Shown: positions 28,017 to 37,715, numbered from the stretch's first letter. The stretch: 64,000 bases of DNA from [Synechococcus] sp. NIES-970 (GCA_002356215.1 AP017959.1:2744195-2808194), one strand, 5' to 3'. The notes: generated from the letters alone by a model not told the origin. Program-made: numbers and translations.

Positions 28017-28112
28017 TATGACAGGCACTATTGGTCTTTCTATCTATTTATTTTACTTGGCTAAAACTAACGGAAGAAACGTGGCAAAGATCCCGGCTGA
28101 AAATAGAAATAG

Positions 28113-28132
28113 TTTTAGGCGATCGCCTAAAA
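28113..28132. repeat. 20-bp perfect palindrome centred on HIP1
   Basis: TTTTAGGCGATCGCCTAAAA is a perfect palindrome; the HIP1 core is extended by five matched bases on each side. It lies in non-coding DNA between the orphan terminator and ssrA. Confidence 0.85.
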
Positions 28133-28277
28133 CCCGATTTACTACCCGCTAGTACCGACATCCTACTCTTGGAAGCCGGGGGAAGGCAGGACGACCTAGT
28201 CGTCGGATACGAAACAAGGGAGGGCGATCGCTAACTTTGTATCGGGTTTTCCCCAACTGAGAACCAAGGGGCAGTGT

Positions 28278-28283
28278 TATACT
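28278..28283 (+). promoter_or_regulatory. Probable -10 element of ssrA
   Basis: TATACT at 28278-28283, preceded by TGT, lies 13 bases before the mature tmRNA 5' end. No good -35 hexamer is seen 17 bases upstream, so it may act as an extended -10 promoter. Confidence 0.5.
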
Positions 28284-28296
28284 AAGTACATCGCAC

Positions 28297-28689
28297 GGGG
28301 CCGCAACGGTTTCGACAGGTTGGCGAAAGCTTCCACTGTGATGCAGGTCGAGAGTGGGTCTCCTCTCGCAAATCAAAGATCCAAACAAAATGTAACTGCG
28401 AACAACATCGTTCCTTTCGCTCGCAAAGCTGCTGCTGTAGCTTAATAAGACAACCTTAACTTAGGTTCGAGCATTCATAATTCGACTCCGTTAAGGATTA
28501 TGACTAAACCCCCAACGGATGCTCTTTAGGGATACATCTGGTTTGAACTAAAGCTAAGCAAAGACCAGAGATTCTTGGTGACTCGGAACAAGCAGTCATT
28601 CCCGTTCTGAGGATTAGAAGGACTAAACCTGTGAATGAGCTAGGGGTAAATACCCAATTTGGACAGCAGTTCGACTCTGCTCGGCTCCA
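28297..28689 (+). ncRNA. ssrA: tmRNA (ssrA), tag ANNIVPFARKAAAVA
   Basis: The 5' end GGGGCCG (28297-28303) pairs with CGGCTCC (28682-28688) to form the acceptor stem. The 5' part has the conserved CAACGGTTTCGACAGGTTGGCG and the 3' part a T-arm with TTCGACTC. The discriminator base is A28689 and the CCA end is not encoded, as usual in cyanobacteria. The tag reading frame starts at GCG 28398 (resume codon Ala) and ends with tandem stops TAATAA (28443-28448). Pseudoknot-forming sequence fills 28450-28660. tmRNA rescues stalled ribosomes and tags the unfinished protein for proteolysis. It is the one-piece type. Confidence 0.97.
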
Positions 28690-28712
28690 CTCCCATCCAT
28701 CAGTTACAACCT

Positions 28713-28747
28713 AAAAAAGCTCCTGAGTTTGACCCAGGAGCTTTTTT
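28713..28747. terminator. Bidirectional terminator between ssrA and the cysQ-like gene
   Basis: AAAAAAGCTCCTG (28713-28725) pairs with CAGGAGCTTTTTT (28735-28747) around a 9-base loop. The A-run and T-run on either side make it an intrinsic terminator for both convergent genes. Confidence 0.9.
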
Positions 28748-28767
28748 ATTTAACAATCAGTCGAGTT

Positions 28768-29613
28768 TTAGGCTTGATCGAGCTCTTTTAAAATTTCAAT
28801 AGATTGCTGACAAAGGGCTTCGTGACATGGCCCATTAGAAGCGATAATGCCGCCCCATTTCACCACATCTCCCTGGTTATAGAGCACTTCGTTGCCTTCA
28901 AAATAGCTGAACTTGCCCCCCGCTTCCGTGAGGATTAGTTCTGGGGCAGCAAAATCCCAATCCTTCGCCGCTGATTTACCCGATAGGGAGATATAAACAT
29001 CAGACTTTTGTTCGAGAATATGGGTAATTTTACAGCCGACGCTCCCCACGTAATTGCGGTCTTTAAACGGTAGGCGATCGAGTAGATCTTGGAAGCGCTG
29101 ATCCCGGTGGGTACGGCTGGCAACCAGATACAAATCAGATGGATTCGCACGGTCTGAAACGGTCATTTTGGTAAGTTGACCATCACGGGTTTCACAATAG
29201 CTGCCATGGCCTTTAAGAGCAAAATAGAGCTTTTCTGCTTCGGGAACCACGACTACCGAAATGACCGGGCGGCCTTCATGCACTAAACAAATATGAACCG
29301 CATATTCATCGGTCTGATCGATAAAATCGCGAGTACCATCGAGGGGATCAATAATCCAGACCCAAGGGTGTTCGATTTTGTTACCGTCGTAGGTTTCTTC
29401 ACTGAGGTAGGCAAATTCTTCTGTACCTAATTTTTCTTGAAAAGCCTCAAGAATATAGTGGTTTGCCGCTAAATCTGCCTTGGTGACGGGGCCATCTTTT
29501 TTATCCGAAATATCCTGGATATCGCCTTTGTAATAGCGACGTAGGACATCCCCTGCTCCCCAACCCACTTGACGGGCGATCGCCAAAACTTCTTCTAAAC
29601 GTGTTTGATCCAT
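28768..29613 (-). CDS. cysQ: CysQ/inositol-monophosphatase-family phosphatase
   Basis: 281 residues with the metal-dependent, lithium-sensitive phosphatase motifs: DGPVTKADLAAN, the Glu pair in LSEETYDG, WIIDPLDGTRDFI and the C-terminal AKDWDFAAPELILTEAGG. Best fit is 3'(2'),5'-bisphosphate nucleotidase (CysQ/Hal2), which removes PAP made during sulfate assimilation. Activity on inositol phosphates or fructose bisphosphate cannot be excluded. Starts at ATG 29613, 47 bases downstream of lysS on the same strand. Confidence 0.88.
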   Translation of the reverse strand: MDQTRLEEVLAIARQVGWGAGDVLRRYYKGDIQDISDKKDGPVTKADLAANHYILEAFQEKLGTEEFAYLSEETYDGNKIEHPWVWIIDPLDGTRDFIDQTDEYAVHICLVHEGRPVISVVVVPEAEKLYFALKGHGSYCETRDGQLTKMTVSDRANPSDLYLVASRTHRDQRFQDLLDRLPFKDRNYVGSVGCKITHILEQKSDVYISLSGKSAAKDWDFAAPELILTEAGGKFSYFEGNEVLYNQGDVVKWGGIIASNGPCHEALCQQSIEILKELDQA

Positions 29614-29660
29614 TGTTTTTAGTTTTTATGTAATGGTAACGAGGCTATATCAAGGCCACT

Positions 29661-31214
29661 TTAAACTGAAGCGCTTGCTGCTTGAGGCGTTTCCTCAGCT
29701 TCCTTGCGGTTTTTCAATAGCGGGAAAGCAATTACATCGCGGATACTTTCGGCATTCGTGAGCAACATCACCAGACGGTCAATACCAATTCCCAGACCAA
29801 CAGTGGGAGGCATGCCATATTCCAGCGCTGTGACAAAATCTTCATCTACATCACAAGCTTCGTCATCACCCGCTGCTTTTTTCGCGGCTTGGGCTTCTAA
29901 GCGTTGCCGCTGATCAACTGGATCGGTTAACTCCGAAAAGCCATTGGCAAGTTCTCGGCCCACAATGAACAATTCAAAGCGTTCTGTTAAACCCGGTTTA
30001 TCGCGGTGGGGTTTGGCTAAAGGAGAAACTTCGACGGGATATTCTGTGACAAAGGTGGGCTGAATCAGGGTTGCTTCCACTTTTTGCTCAAAGGCTTCAT
30101 TCAGTAACTGCCCAATGGTTTCACACTTACCAGGAATGTGCATCCCCACCGATTCTGCTGCCTGTTTTGCTGTTGTAAAATCATCAAATGCGAAGAAATC
30201 GATCCCAGTGGCTTCTTGAACCAGATTTTGCATTGTTTCCCTACGCCAAGGGGAGCCCACATCGACGATCGCTTCACCATAAGGTAGTTGCGCCGTGCCG
30301 ACAACATCTTTGGCGAGGGTGCGGATCAGATCCTCGGTGAGATTCATCATGTCGAAATAGTCACCATAGGCTTGGTAGACTTCAATGGAGGTGAATTCTG
30401 GGTTGTGCTTGGTAGAAACGCCCTCGTTGCGGAAGATGCGTCCCAGCTCAAAGACCCGCTCAAAGCCACCGACTACCAAGCGCTTTAGGTGCAATTCCGT
30501 CGCGATTCGCAGATAGAGCGGCATATCGAGGGTGTTGTGGTGGGTGATGAAAGGACGCGCTTCAGCACCGCCCGCTTCCGCCTGAAGGACGGGGGTTTCG
30601 ATTTCGAGGAAGTCTCTATCTTCTAGGTAGCGACGGATGGCGGCGGTAATTTTGGCGCGTTTTCTAAAGGTTTCTTTTACGTCGGGATTGATAATCAGAT
30701 CAACATAACGCTGACGGTAACGCTTTTCGATATCGGTGAGGCCATGCCATTTGTCGGGGAGGGGCAAGAGAGATTTAGTGAGCATGGCAAATTGGCTCAC
30801 TTTGATCGAGAGTTCCCCTTTTTCGGTACGTTTGATAATGCCTTTGACACCGATGATATCGCCCACATCGGTAAGCTTCTTGATGTGATTAAATGCCTCT
30901 TCGAGGTCGGGCATCCCTGCATTGATCAGGGTTTTGTCGAGATAAAGCTGAATGGTTCCGGTTTCGTCCTGGAGGCTAAAGAACGCGAGTTTACCGAAGA
31001 CGCGACGGGCCAGGATTCGACCAGCAATGGATACGCTTTCGTCAACTTCTTCCCCGGCGGCGATGTCTTGATATTTCTCCTGCAATTCGGCGGTGTGGTG
31101 GCTGATCTCCCATTTATAGGCGTAGGGATTCATGGCGATCGCCTTGAGTTGATCAACTTTTTCTAATCGGGTCGCGCGAATGTCATCGAGGGAGGAATGG
31201 CTAGACTCAGACAT
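29661..31214 (-). CDS. lysS: Lysyl-tRNA synthetase, class II
   Basis: 517 residues. N-terminal OB-fold anticodon-binding domain (about 60-160: [23 protein letters not shown]), then the class II catalytic domain with motif 1 ([17 protein letters not shown]), motif 2 ([21 protein letters not shown]) and motif 3 ([16 protein letters not shown]). It charges tRNA-Lys. Complete at both ends; the start is ATG 31214. The C-terminal tail [17 protein letters not shown]-type extension after the core is low-complexity. Confidence 0.97.
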   Translation of the reverse strand: MSESSHSSLDDIRATRLEKVDQLKAIAMNPYAYKWEISHHTAELQEKYQDIAAGEEVDESVSIAGRILARRVFGKLAFFSLQDETGTIQLYLDKTLINAGMPDLEEAFNHIKKLTDVGDIIGVKGIIKRTEKGELSIKVSQFAMLTKSLLPLPDKWHGLTDIEKRYRQRYVDLIINPDVKETFRKRAKITAAIRRYLEDRDFLEIETPVLQAEAGGAEARPFITHHNTLDMPLYLRIATELHLKRLVVGGFERVFELGRIFRNEGVSTKHNPEFTSIEVYQAYGDYFDMMNLTEDLIRTLAKDVVGTAQLPYGEAIVDVGSPWRRETMQNLVQEATGIDFFAFDDFTTAKQAAESVGMHIPGKCETIGQLLNEAFEQKVEATLIQPTFVTEYPVEVSPLAKPHRDKPGLTERFELFIVGRELANGFSELTDPVDQRQRLEAQAAKKAAGDDEACDVDEDFVTALEYGMPPTVGLGIGIDRLVMLLTNAESIRDVIAFPLLKNRKEAEETPQAASASV

Positions 31215-31313
31215 GGGAAATTTAAGAACGGTTAAGGCTCGTCGCAGAACTCGGCTATTATAACGGCTTCGTCCCCAAAACAGAACCGTTCTCCTAGTGG
31301 AGACTTCAAGAGT

Positions 31314-32273
31314 CTAGGAATGGTTTGGGACAGTTGTGTGGGTCAAATTCCTTAAAAATCCGAGGAAAAATTGGGTGGCCGTTGCAGCGGCATAGGCTCG
31401 GAAGGGATCCTGGGGCTGGAGCGGATGATAACTTTGTACCGCTCTAATGATCATAAGAGGCTGTTCAACCTGGGCGGCAAGGGCGGCGATCGCATAACTA
31501 CCAACATCTAAACCAAGGATCTGGGGTTGGGCACTGAGTATATCGAAATCACCGAAAGTGAAGGGCTCAACCTGGATGATATCGGCGATCGCTCCCAGAT
31601 GTACTGTTGACGTCACCGGATCATGGGGAAAACCTGTCGCTAAATGCAGTAGCTGGTCTTCCCGAATCAGATCAAGGGCCATGGCAGTTAAACGGAGCGG
31701 ATCAGGGTTGAGGAGTTGTTCGGCGACTAATTGTCCGAAGATCAATGGCCAATCGGGGCAATGGTGCTGCCGTTCAGGGTGTTCCTGGGGCGACAGGCAA
31801 TGATCTGGCTTCAGCTCGTGGTCATAGAGAGTATGCAGTAGCCAGCCCCTCTGGTGGGGTGTGGATTTGGGGCGGGGTATCTGGACCTGCCATTGCCAAT
31901 TGAGCGGCTGCCCAAGCAGACTAGCTTGCCAAGGAGCAGCGCGATCGCCTAGGCGGATAGCCTTCGCTGTCGCAAGGGATAAAACCTGCTGGGCGACAAT
32001 AATATCCCCCAAAGCGACCCTGTCTTGAAGACCTTGGCAGACGCCGACCAGCGTTAAAAGCCGGGGCTGTAGCTTCGTTACCAGGGGGATGAAGTATTGA
32101 AGGTCGGCGATCGCCCGGGGCGAAAGATAAATCAGCGCAAGCTCTAAGCCCGCATATCGAGTGGTGAGATAGGGGGAACCCCAGGGCAAATAGGTTTCTT
32201 GCCAGGGGTGATGGATTGCCCTTTGGAGGGCAAGGAAGGCATCGGGGGAGGTTGTGAAAGAAAGAATATCCAT
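31314..32273 (-). CDS. Divergent nucleoside-phosphorylase-superfamily protein
   Basis: 319 residues. The segments LTLVGVCQGLQDRVALGDIIVAQQVLS and LGLDVGSYAIAALAAQVEQPLMIIRAVQSYH line up with the LxGICAGxxxxxxLGDVVVA and DMExxAvaxxA regions of PNP/UDP phosphorylases and MTA/SAH nucleosidases. The Glu that normally binds the ribose hydroxyls is Gly here (DVGS), so catalysis may be changed or lost. The central part (about residues 100-220) is not recognised. No signal or membrane segment. The real substrate is unknown; an effector-type nucleoside-binding role is possible. Confidence 0.6.
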   Translation of the reverse strand: MDILSFTTSPDAFLALQRAIHHPWQETYLPWGSPYLTTRYAGLELALIYLSPRAIADLQYFIPLVTKLQPRLLTLVGVCQGLQDRVALGDIIVAQQVLSLATAKAIRLGDRAAPWQASLLGQPLNWQWQVQIPRPKSTPHQRGWLLHTLYDHELKPDHCLSPQEHPERQHHCPDWPLIFGQLVAEQLLNPDPLRLTAMALDLIREDQLLHLATGFPHDPVTSTVHLGAIADIIQVEPFTFGDFDILSAQPQILGLDVGSYAIAALAAQVEQPLMIIRAVQSYHPLQPQDPFRAYAAATATQFFLGFLRNLTHTTVPNHS

Positions 32274-32513
32274 GGAACAGGCCGCAAGACAGTACTGGCA
32301 CAGCTCACACCGGCGTTAAAACCTCACTGATTGCCCAATAATGGCACGTGGGGCAATTTGGATTCATCCTACTATCTCTATTTTAAATGAGCTTTTTTGA
32401 TTGGCCAGGGCAACCAGGCATTGATGAGAGAAAATGGCGGCGATCGCCCCAAAACTTTACAGTCCGAAACATTTGGCCGATAATCATTGGGGCATTCCAC
32501 ACCGTAGCGATCC

Positions 32514-33524
32514 ATGGCGAAACAGCGCATTCTCTCTGGGGTACAACCCACCGGAAACCTCCATCTCGGCAACTATCTCGGGGCGATTCAAAATTGGGTA
32601 GAAATCCAGCAGAACTATGACAGTTTCTTCTGTGTGGTGGATTTGCACGCGATCACTGTGCCCCATGACCCCAAAGTGTTGGCGGCAAATACAAAGGCGA
32701 TCGCCGCGCTGTATTTAGCCTGTGGTATTGATTTAGAGCATTCAACGATTTTTGTTCAATCCCATGTCAAAGCCCATAGTGAGCTGGCTTGGTTGCTCAA
32801 TTGCATCACCCCCCTGAACTGGTTAGAGCGGATGATCCAATTTAAAGAAAAAGCCCAGAAACAGGGGGAAAATGTCAGCGTTGGCCTGCTGGACTATCCT
32901 GTACTGATGGCCGCCGATATTCTCCTCTACGATGCGGACAAAGTCCCCGTCGGCGAAGACCAAAAGCAGCATTTAGAATTGGCCCGGGATATCGTCATTC
33001 GCATTAACGATAAATTTGGCACGAAGAAAAATCCCGTACTGAAAATGCCTGATCCGTTGATTCGTACCACGGGTGCTAGGGTGATGAGCCTCAGCGATGG
33101 CACAAAAAAAATGTCTAAATCTGACCCGTCGGAGTTGAGCCGAATTAACCTTTTAGATCCCCCCGATGTGCTGACGAAGAAAATTAAAAAATGTAAAACT
33201 GATCCGGCCCGGGGTTTAGAATTTGACAACCCAGAACGACCAGAATGCAACAATCTTCTGGGGTTATACGCCCTCCTCAGCGGCAAAACGAAAGAAACCG
33301 TGGCGAGTGAATGCGCAGATATGGGTTGGGGCCAATTCAAACCTCTACTCACGGAAACTGTAATCGCGGCCCTCGAGCCGATCCAGGCGAAATATCATGA
33401 GATTATGGCGAACCCCGACTACCTCGATCAGGTGTTGCGAGATGGGCGCGAAAAGGCGGAAACCGTCGCCAATGTCACCCTGAAACAGGTTCAGGATGCC
33501 CTTGGTTTTCTACCACCCCTGTAG
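32514..33524 (+). CDS. trpS: Tryptophanyl-tRNA synthetase
   Basis: 336 residues with the class I signatures GVQPTGNLHLGNYLGA (HIGH-like) near the N-terminus and KKMSKSD (KMSKS) at about residue 195. Also present are VGLLDYPVLMAADILLYDADKVPVGEDQKQH, typical of bacterial TrpRS. It charges tRNA-Trp. The start is ATG 32514. No Trp-leader or T-box-like structure is evident upstream. The metF-like gene follows after 40 bases. Confidence 0.97.
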   Translation: MAKQRILSGVQPTGNLHLGNYLGAIQNWVEIQQNYDSFFCVVDLHAITVPHDPKVLAANTKAIAALYLACGIDLEHSTIFVQSHVKAHSELAWLLNCITPLNWLERMIQFKEKAQKQGENVSVGLLDYPVLMAADILLYDADKVPVGEDQKQHLELARDIVIRINDKFGTKKNPVLKMPDPLIRTTGARVMSLSDGTKKMSKSDPSELSRINLLDPPDVLTKKIKKCKTDPARGLEFDNPERPECNNLLGLYALLSGKTKETVASECADMGWGQFKPLLTETVIAALEPIQAKYHEIMANPDYLDQVLRDGREKAETVANVTLKQVQDALGFLPPL

Positions 33525-33564
33525 AATGGTTCACTACTATTAATTTTTCTGAAAAATTGCCTCC

Positions 33565-34476
33565 ATGACCAGCCGCTTGCGTCGTGCCATCGAAAACCGA
33601 GAATTCGTCGTTACCGCAGAGGTCGCGCCCCCGAAAGGTGGCGATCCGATGAAAATGCTCCAAATGGCAAAAATCTTAGGCGATCGCGTCCATGGGATAA
33701 ATGTCACTGATGGGAGTCGGGCGGTGATGCGGATGTCTTCGATTGCCGCCTCAACCATTCTTTTACAAAATGGCATCGAGCCGATTTTTCAGATGGCCTG
33801 CCGCGATCGCAATGTGATTGGACTCCAGGCAGATCTACTGGGCGCCCAGGCCCTCGGCTTGCGGAATGTGTTGGCCCTCACAGGGGATCCGGTGAAAGCA
33901 GGGGACCACCCAAAAGCAAAGGCCGTTTTCGACCTCGAATCGGTGCGATTGTTAAAGCTGATCAACAAATTAAATGGCGGTCAGGATTTCAACGACAAAA
34001 AATTGCCCGATGGCCCCCTCGCTCTATTCCCTGGGGGGGCTGTCGACCCGCAATTAAAAAGTTGGTATGCGATCGAATCTCGCTTTGCCCGAAAAGTGGA
34101 AGCCGGAGCCAAATTTTTCCAATCGCAAATGATCACAGACTTTAACCGCCTCGAAGAATTTATGACGCGGGTGGCTAGTCAATACGATGCGCCTGTATTT
34201 GCCGGAATTTTTCTGTTGAAGTCGGCAAAAAATGCCCAATTTATTAACCGTTGCGTTCCGGGGGCCCAGATTCCTGATGCCATTATTGAACGACTAGCCC
34301 AGGCAGAAAACCCCCTCGAAGAAGGGATGAAGATTGCCGCCGAACAGGTCAAAATTGCAAAAAATCTTTGCCAGGGTGTGCATATGATGGCGGTGAAAAA
34401 AGAAGATTTAATTCCCCAAATCCTGGATTTAGCAGGTGTTTCAATCCAAAACCAAATAAAACCAATGTTAGTGTGA
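33565..34476 (+). CDS. Methylenetetrahydrofolate reductase-family protein
   Basis: 303 residues of the MetF TIM-barrel family: EFVVTAEVAPPKGGDP at the N-terminus, VTDGSRAVMRMSS, QMACRDRNVIGLQADLLGAQALGLRNVLALTGDPV, GAKFFQSQMITD and FAGIFLL. This form is shorter and divergent from E. coli MetF and resembles the MetF-like proteins of cyanobacteria and acetogens. It may reduce methylene-THF to methyl-THF, but electron donor and role are uncertain. It follows trpS by 40 bases and precedes a small membrane-protein gene by 66. Confidence 0.8.
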   Translation: MTSRLRRAIENREFVVTAEVAPPKGGDPMKMLQMAKILGDRVHGINVTDGSRAVMRMSSIAASTILLQNGIEPIFQMACRDRNVIGLQADLLGAQALGLRNVLALTGDPVKAGDHPKAKAVFDLESVRLLKLINKLNGGQDFNDKKLPDGPLALFPGGAVDPQLKSWYAIESRFARKVEAGAKFFQSQMITDFNRLEEFMTRVASQYDAPVFAGIFLLKSAKNAQFINRCVPGAQIPDAIIERLAQAENPLEEGMKIAAEQVKIAKNLCQGVHMMAVKKEDLIPQILDLAGVSIQNQIKPMLV

Positions 34477-34542
34477 TGCCTTGGATAAAATTGGAGGAGA
34501 TCACCCAAGCTTAGGAAATCTCTGCCCAGGCAGGTCATTGAG

Positions 34543-34857
34543 ATGGAAATATTACTCACTAACTTGATCCTTCTCTGTTTTATCCTGGCGCTGGTGTTCC
34601 TGGTTTGGCTGTTATGGTTTGAAATTCAAAAACAAAGACGCCCGAAACAACGACGTGGCCGGCCATTGGTGCTGCCGTCATCTTCGAGTAAGTCTTCAAA
34701 GGATTCTCAACTGAAGCAAAGGCTGGTGAAATTACTCCATGGCGATCGCCAAGCCGTCGAACGACTGATTCAGTCTGCTCGCCAGAAAAACCCAGGCGAG
34801 TCTCAGAAGTGGTATGAAGAAAAAGTATTGCGTGACTTGGAACGGGACAGAGCCTAA
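34543..34857 (+). CDS. Hypothetical small membrane protein
   Basis: 104 residues: one N-terminal membrane segment (about 4-26, LTNLILLCFILALVFLVWLLWF), a very basic stretch (KQRRPKQRRGRPL), a Ser-rich linker and a helical soluble tail (LKQRLVKLLHGDRQAVERLIQSARQKNPG ... WYEEKVLRDLERD). The tail pattern is common in small cyanobacterial membrane-anchored proteins of unknown function. The start ATG 34543 is followed directly by the membrane helix. The phzF-like gene begins 18 bases later, suggesting one transcript. Confidence 0.7.
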   Translation: MEILLTNLILLCFILALVFLVWLLWFEIQKQRRPKQRRGRPLVLPSSSSKSSKDSQLKQRLVKLLHGDRQAVERLIQSARQKNPGESQKWYEEKVLRDLERDRA

Positions 34858-34875
34858 ATTTCCACAACAAAATCT

Positions 34876-35763
34876 ATGAATAACTACGCTTTTTATACCC
34901 TTGATGTTTTTACGGAGCAAATTTTTGGGGGTAATCCCCTTGCTGTTTTTCCTGACGCCCAGGGCTTAACGGCTTCACAAATGCAGGCGATCGCCAAAGA
35001 ATTTAACCTCTCAGAAACCGTGTTTGTTCTGCCCTCAGAGCAACCCGATTGTGATTTTCAGCTGAGGATCTTTACGCCCCATGCGGAGATTCCGTTCGCC
35101 GGACACCCCACCGTCGGCACAGCCTATCTGCTAGCTCACCTCGGTTTTATCCCCACAACGCAAACGCAGATTTTCTTAGAAGAAGGGGTCGGGACAATTC
35201 CCGTGGCGATCGCCTGGGAAAACAATCGGGTGAAAACCACTGCCCTCAGCGCAGCTCAAATGCCTGTTTTTAGTGAAGTACCCGCTGTGGCGATCGCCGA
35301 ATTATTAAATCTCACCCCGGCAGATTTAGCACCAGATCGCCAGCCAGCGGTAATTTCCTGTGGTCTACCTTTTTTCTATATTCCCCTGGCCAGTGAAGCC
35401 GCTTTACATCGTTGTTCTCTAAATCTTGCACTCTGGGAGAAGGCCATCAAAAATACAGAAGCAGCCAATATTTATCCTTTTTTTGTGGCGGAAAATCAGA
35501 CCATTTATGCACGGATGTTTGCCCCAGCCCTAGGGATTACAGAAGACCCAGCTACGGGTTCAGCGGCCACTGCTCTGGCCGGTTATTTGGCCAAATACTA
35601 CCCTGTTGCCACCCCAGAAAATCATTGGCAAATTTACCAAGGGATTGAGATGGGGCGACCGAGCCAAATCCGTCTCATGTTCCAAAGCGAGGCTGATCAG
35701 GTAATGGCGATTTTCGTGGCGGGGGCTACGGTTTTAGTGAGTGAAGGAACCCTGGGACTTTAA
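34876..35763 (+). CDS. PhzF-family isomerase/epimerase-like protein
   Basis: 295 residues with a duplicated PhzF fold. Signatures: DVFTEQIFGGNPLAVFPDAQGL, the catalytic Glu in FNLSETVFVLP, FTPHAEIPFAGHPTVGTAYLL and the C-terminal ITEDPATGSAATALAGYLAKYY. PhzF relatives are cofactor-free isomerases; outside phenazine clusters their substrate is unknown, and no phenazine genes are nearby. Last gene of the trpS-metF-like block and followed by a strong terminator. Confidence 0.88.
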   Translation: MNNYAFYTLDVFTEQIFGGNPLAVFPDAQGLTASQMQAIAKEFNLSETVFVLPSEQPDCDFQLRIFTPHAEIPFAGHPTVGTAYLLAHLGFIPTTQTQIFLEEGVGTIPVAIAWENNRVKTTALSAAQMPVFSEVPAVAIAELLNLTPADLAPDRQPAVISCGLPFFYIPLASEAALHRCSLNLALWEKAIKNTEAANIYPFFVAENQTIYARMFAPALGITEDPATGSAATALAGYLAKYYPVATPENHWQIYQGIEMGRPSQIRLMFQSEADQVMAIFVAGATVLVSEGTLGL

Positions 35764-35776
35764 AAAATGACCATAA

Positions 35777-35810
35777 AAAAATGATCCCTAGTCATTTAGG
35801 GATCATTTTT
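35777..35810. terminator. Bidirectional terminator between phzF-like gene and ftsH
   Basis: AAAAATGATCCCTA (35777-35790) pairs perfectly with TAGGGATCATTTTT (35797-35810) around a 6-base loop. It serves both convergent genes. Confidence 0.9.
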
Positions 35811-35852
35811 ATTCGATAACTAATTTATTTCGATTGTGAGCCGCCGCAGTAT

Positions 35853-37715
35853 TTAGGCAGAGGCGCTAGAAAAAGCAGCCATTTTCACATCATTTTCCAT
35901 CAGAACAGTTTGAAGTTCTTCGGCATCAACGGTTTCTTTTTCGACGAGCATCGCGGCTAGTTTATCGAGGACAGCACGGTTGTTCACCAGAACATCCTTA
36001 GCCCGCTTGTAGGCTTCTTCCACAAGGCCCCGCACTTCTTCGTCAATCACAGCGGCGGTTTCATCAGAAAAATCCCGGTCTGAAGCGATGTCACGCCCCA
36101 TAAAGACGTTCCCATTTTGGCGACCGAGTGCCACAGGCCCCAGGCGATCGCTCATGCCAAAGCGAGTGATCATCTGGCGGGCGACGTTCGCCACCTGCTG
36201 CAGGTCATTGGAAGCACCGGTGGTGACTTCTTCTTCCCCAAAGATGATTTCTTCGGCGATTCGGCCCCCGAGGGCAACGGCCATCTGGTTCTGCAGATAA
36301 GCACGGGAATACAGACCCGAATCCATGCGGTCTTCACTAGGGGTGAACCAGGTCAAACCACCAGCTCGGCCCCGGGGAATGATGCTGATTTTTTGAACAG
36401 GATCATAGTCCGGCATCAAAGCACCCACAAGGGCGTGACCCGCTTCATGATAAGCAACCAGGGTTTTGCGTTTTTCGCTCATCACCCGGTTTTTCTTCTC
36501 GGGGCCAGCGAGGACGCGGTCGATCGCATCATTCACTTCATCCATGGAGATTTCCGTCAGGTTGCGACGGGCAGCCAGGATTGCCGCTTCGTTGAGGAGG
36601 TTAGAGAGATCAGCACCGGTAAACCCAGGGGTGCGGCGGGCGATTTTCTCCAGGTCCACATCCTTAGAAAGGGTTTTGCCCCGGGCATGGACATTGAGGA
36701 TTTCCAGACGGCCAGAGTAGTCAGGGCGATCAACCACCACTTGGCGATCGAAACGACCGGGACGCATCAGGGCCGCATCAAGGACATCGGGGCGGTTTGT
36801 GGCCGCAATGATGATGATGCCAGTGTTACCTTCAAAGCCATCCATCTCGGTGAGGAGCTGGTTTAGGGTTTGTTCCCGTTCATCGTTACCACCACCAAGG
36901 CCTGCACCACGGGAGCGACCAACAGCGTCGATTTCATCGATAAAGACGATACAGGGAGCGTTTTGCTTGGCCTGTTCGAAGAGGTCACGGACGCGGGAAG
37001 CACCGACCCCAACAAACATTTCGACGAATTCAGAACCAGAGATCGAGAAGAAAGGGACACCGGCTTCCCCAGCAACGGCTTTGGCAAGGAGCGTTTTACC
37101 GGTTCCAGGAGGACCGACAAGAAGTACACCTTTAGGAATTTTTGCCCCGATTGCAGTGAACCGATCAGCATTTTTCAGGAAGTCAACCACCTCAGTCAAT
37201 TCGAGTTTGGCTTGTTCAATCCCCGCCACATCGCCAAAGGTGACTTGGGTTTGGGGTTCCATCTGGACCCGTGCTTTGGATTTACCGAAGTTCATCGCCT
37301 GGGAACCAGGGCCACTCTGGGCACGACGGAGTAAGAAAAATAGGCCCACAAGGAGCAAAATCGGGAAAATCAAGGTGCTGAGGGCACGGAAAATCCAATT
37401 GTCATCGCTCTGGGGGAGCACAGCGATATCAACATTATTTTCGCTGAGAATGTCGATCAGCTCTGTGTCTCCCGGAGGAAGATTCACGAGGATCGGTGTG
37501 CCATCGGGAGCTGGAACAAAGGCTTTTGTGCGATCGCCACTAATTCTGACACTTTCGACATTGCCCTGTTGGACTTCTTGGAGAAACTGACTATAACGCC
37601 AGGTGACTCGACTTTGGGGTTGCTGATCCAGAAAAGACACAGCCAAGGAGATCACAACGATCGCCAAGAGAGCATAAAGCCCGGTGCTGCGCCATTTTTT
37701 GTTGTTTTTGTTCAC
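35853..37715 (-). CDS. ftsH: ATP-dependent zinc metalloprotease FtsH
   Basis: 620 residues. Membrane segment 1 (about 12-27), a lumenal/periplasmic domain, membrane segment 2 (about 110-128), AAA+ domain with Walker [14 protein letters not shown], Walker [14 protein letters not shown] and the [22 protein letters not shown], then the Zn protease site HEAGHALVG (about residue 423). FtsH hexamers degrade damaged membrane proteins such as photosystem II D1 in thylakoids. The start is GTG 37715, supported by a full AGGAGG (37725-37730) nine bases upstream. Cyanobacteria have four FtsH; which one this is cannot be told here. Confidence 0.96.
   Translation of the reverse strand: MNKNNKKWRSTGLYALLAIVVISLAVSFLDQQPQSRVTWRYSQFLQEVQQGNVESVRISGDRTKAFVPAPDGTPILVNLPPGDTELIDILSENNVDIAVLPQSDDNWIFRALSTLIFPILLLVGLFFLLRRAQSGPGSQAMNFGKSKARVQMEPQTQVTFGDVAGIEQAKLELTEVVDFLKNADRFTAIGAKIPKGVLLVGPPGTGKTLLAKAVAGEAGVPFFSISGSEFVEMFVGVGASRVRDLFEQAKQNAPCIVFIDEIDAVGRSRGAGLGGGNDEREQTLNQLLTEMDGFEGNTGIIIIAATNRPDVLDAALMRPGRFDRQVVVDRPDYSGRLEILNVHARGKTLSKDVDLEKIARRTPGFTGADLSNLLNEAAILAARRNLTEISMDEVNDAIDRVLAGPEKKNRVMSEKRKTLVAYHEAGHALVGALMPDYDPVQKISIIPRGRAGGLTWFTPSEDRMDSGLYSRAYLQNQMAVALGGRIAEEIIFGEEEVTTGASNDLQQVANVARQMITRFGMSDRLGPVALGRQNGNVFMGRDIASDRDFSDETAAVIDEEVRGLVEEAYKRAKDVLVNNRAVLDKLAAMLVEKETVDAEELQTVLMENDVKMAAFSSASA

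Larger units (their letters stand above)
27568..28296. other. 729-base non-coding stretch upstream of the Pil operon and of ssrA
   Basis: AT-rich DNA with no credible gene on either strand; a 67-codon frame at 28031-28234 has no recognisable sequence. It must contain the promoter of the minus-strand chemosensory operon (nearest 27568-27750) and of ssrA (right end). In between are a strong orphan hairpin terminator (27979-28016), two short overlapping hairpins just before it (27955-27979) and a 20-bp HIP1-centred palindrome (28113-28132). A small RNA on the plus strand ending at about 28016 is possible. Confidence 0.6.

Noticed and set aside
28031-28234. 67-codon frame in the ssrA upstream gap
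   Set aside because: No ribosome site, no recognisable sequence, and it crosses a HIP1 palindrome.
28297-28689. tRNA genes in the window
   Set aside because: The only tRNA-like structure I saw is that of the tmRNA; no separate cloverleaf was found by eye. A tRNA search program would settle this.
36117-37590. Long frames of about 250-263 codons opposite ftsH
   Set aside because: They are antisense to conserved AAA and protease motifs and have low-complexity translations.
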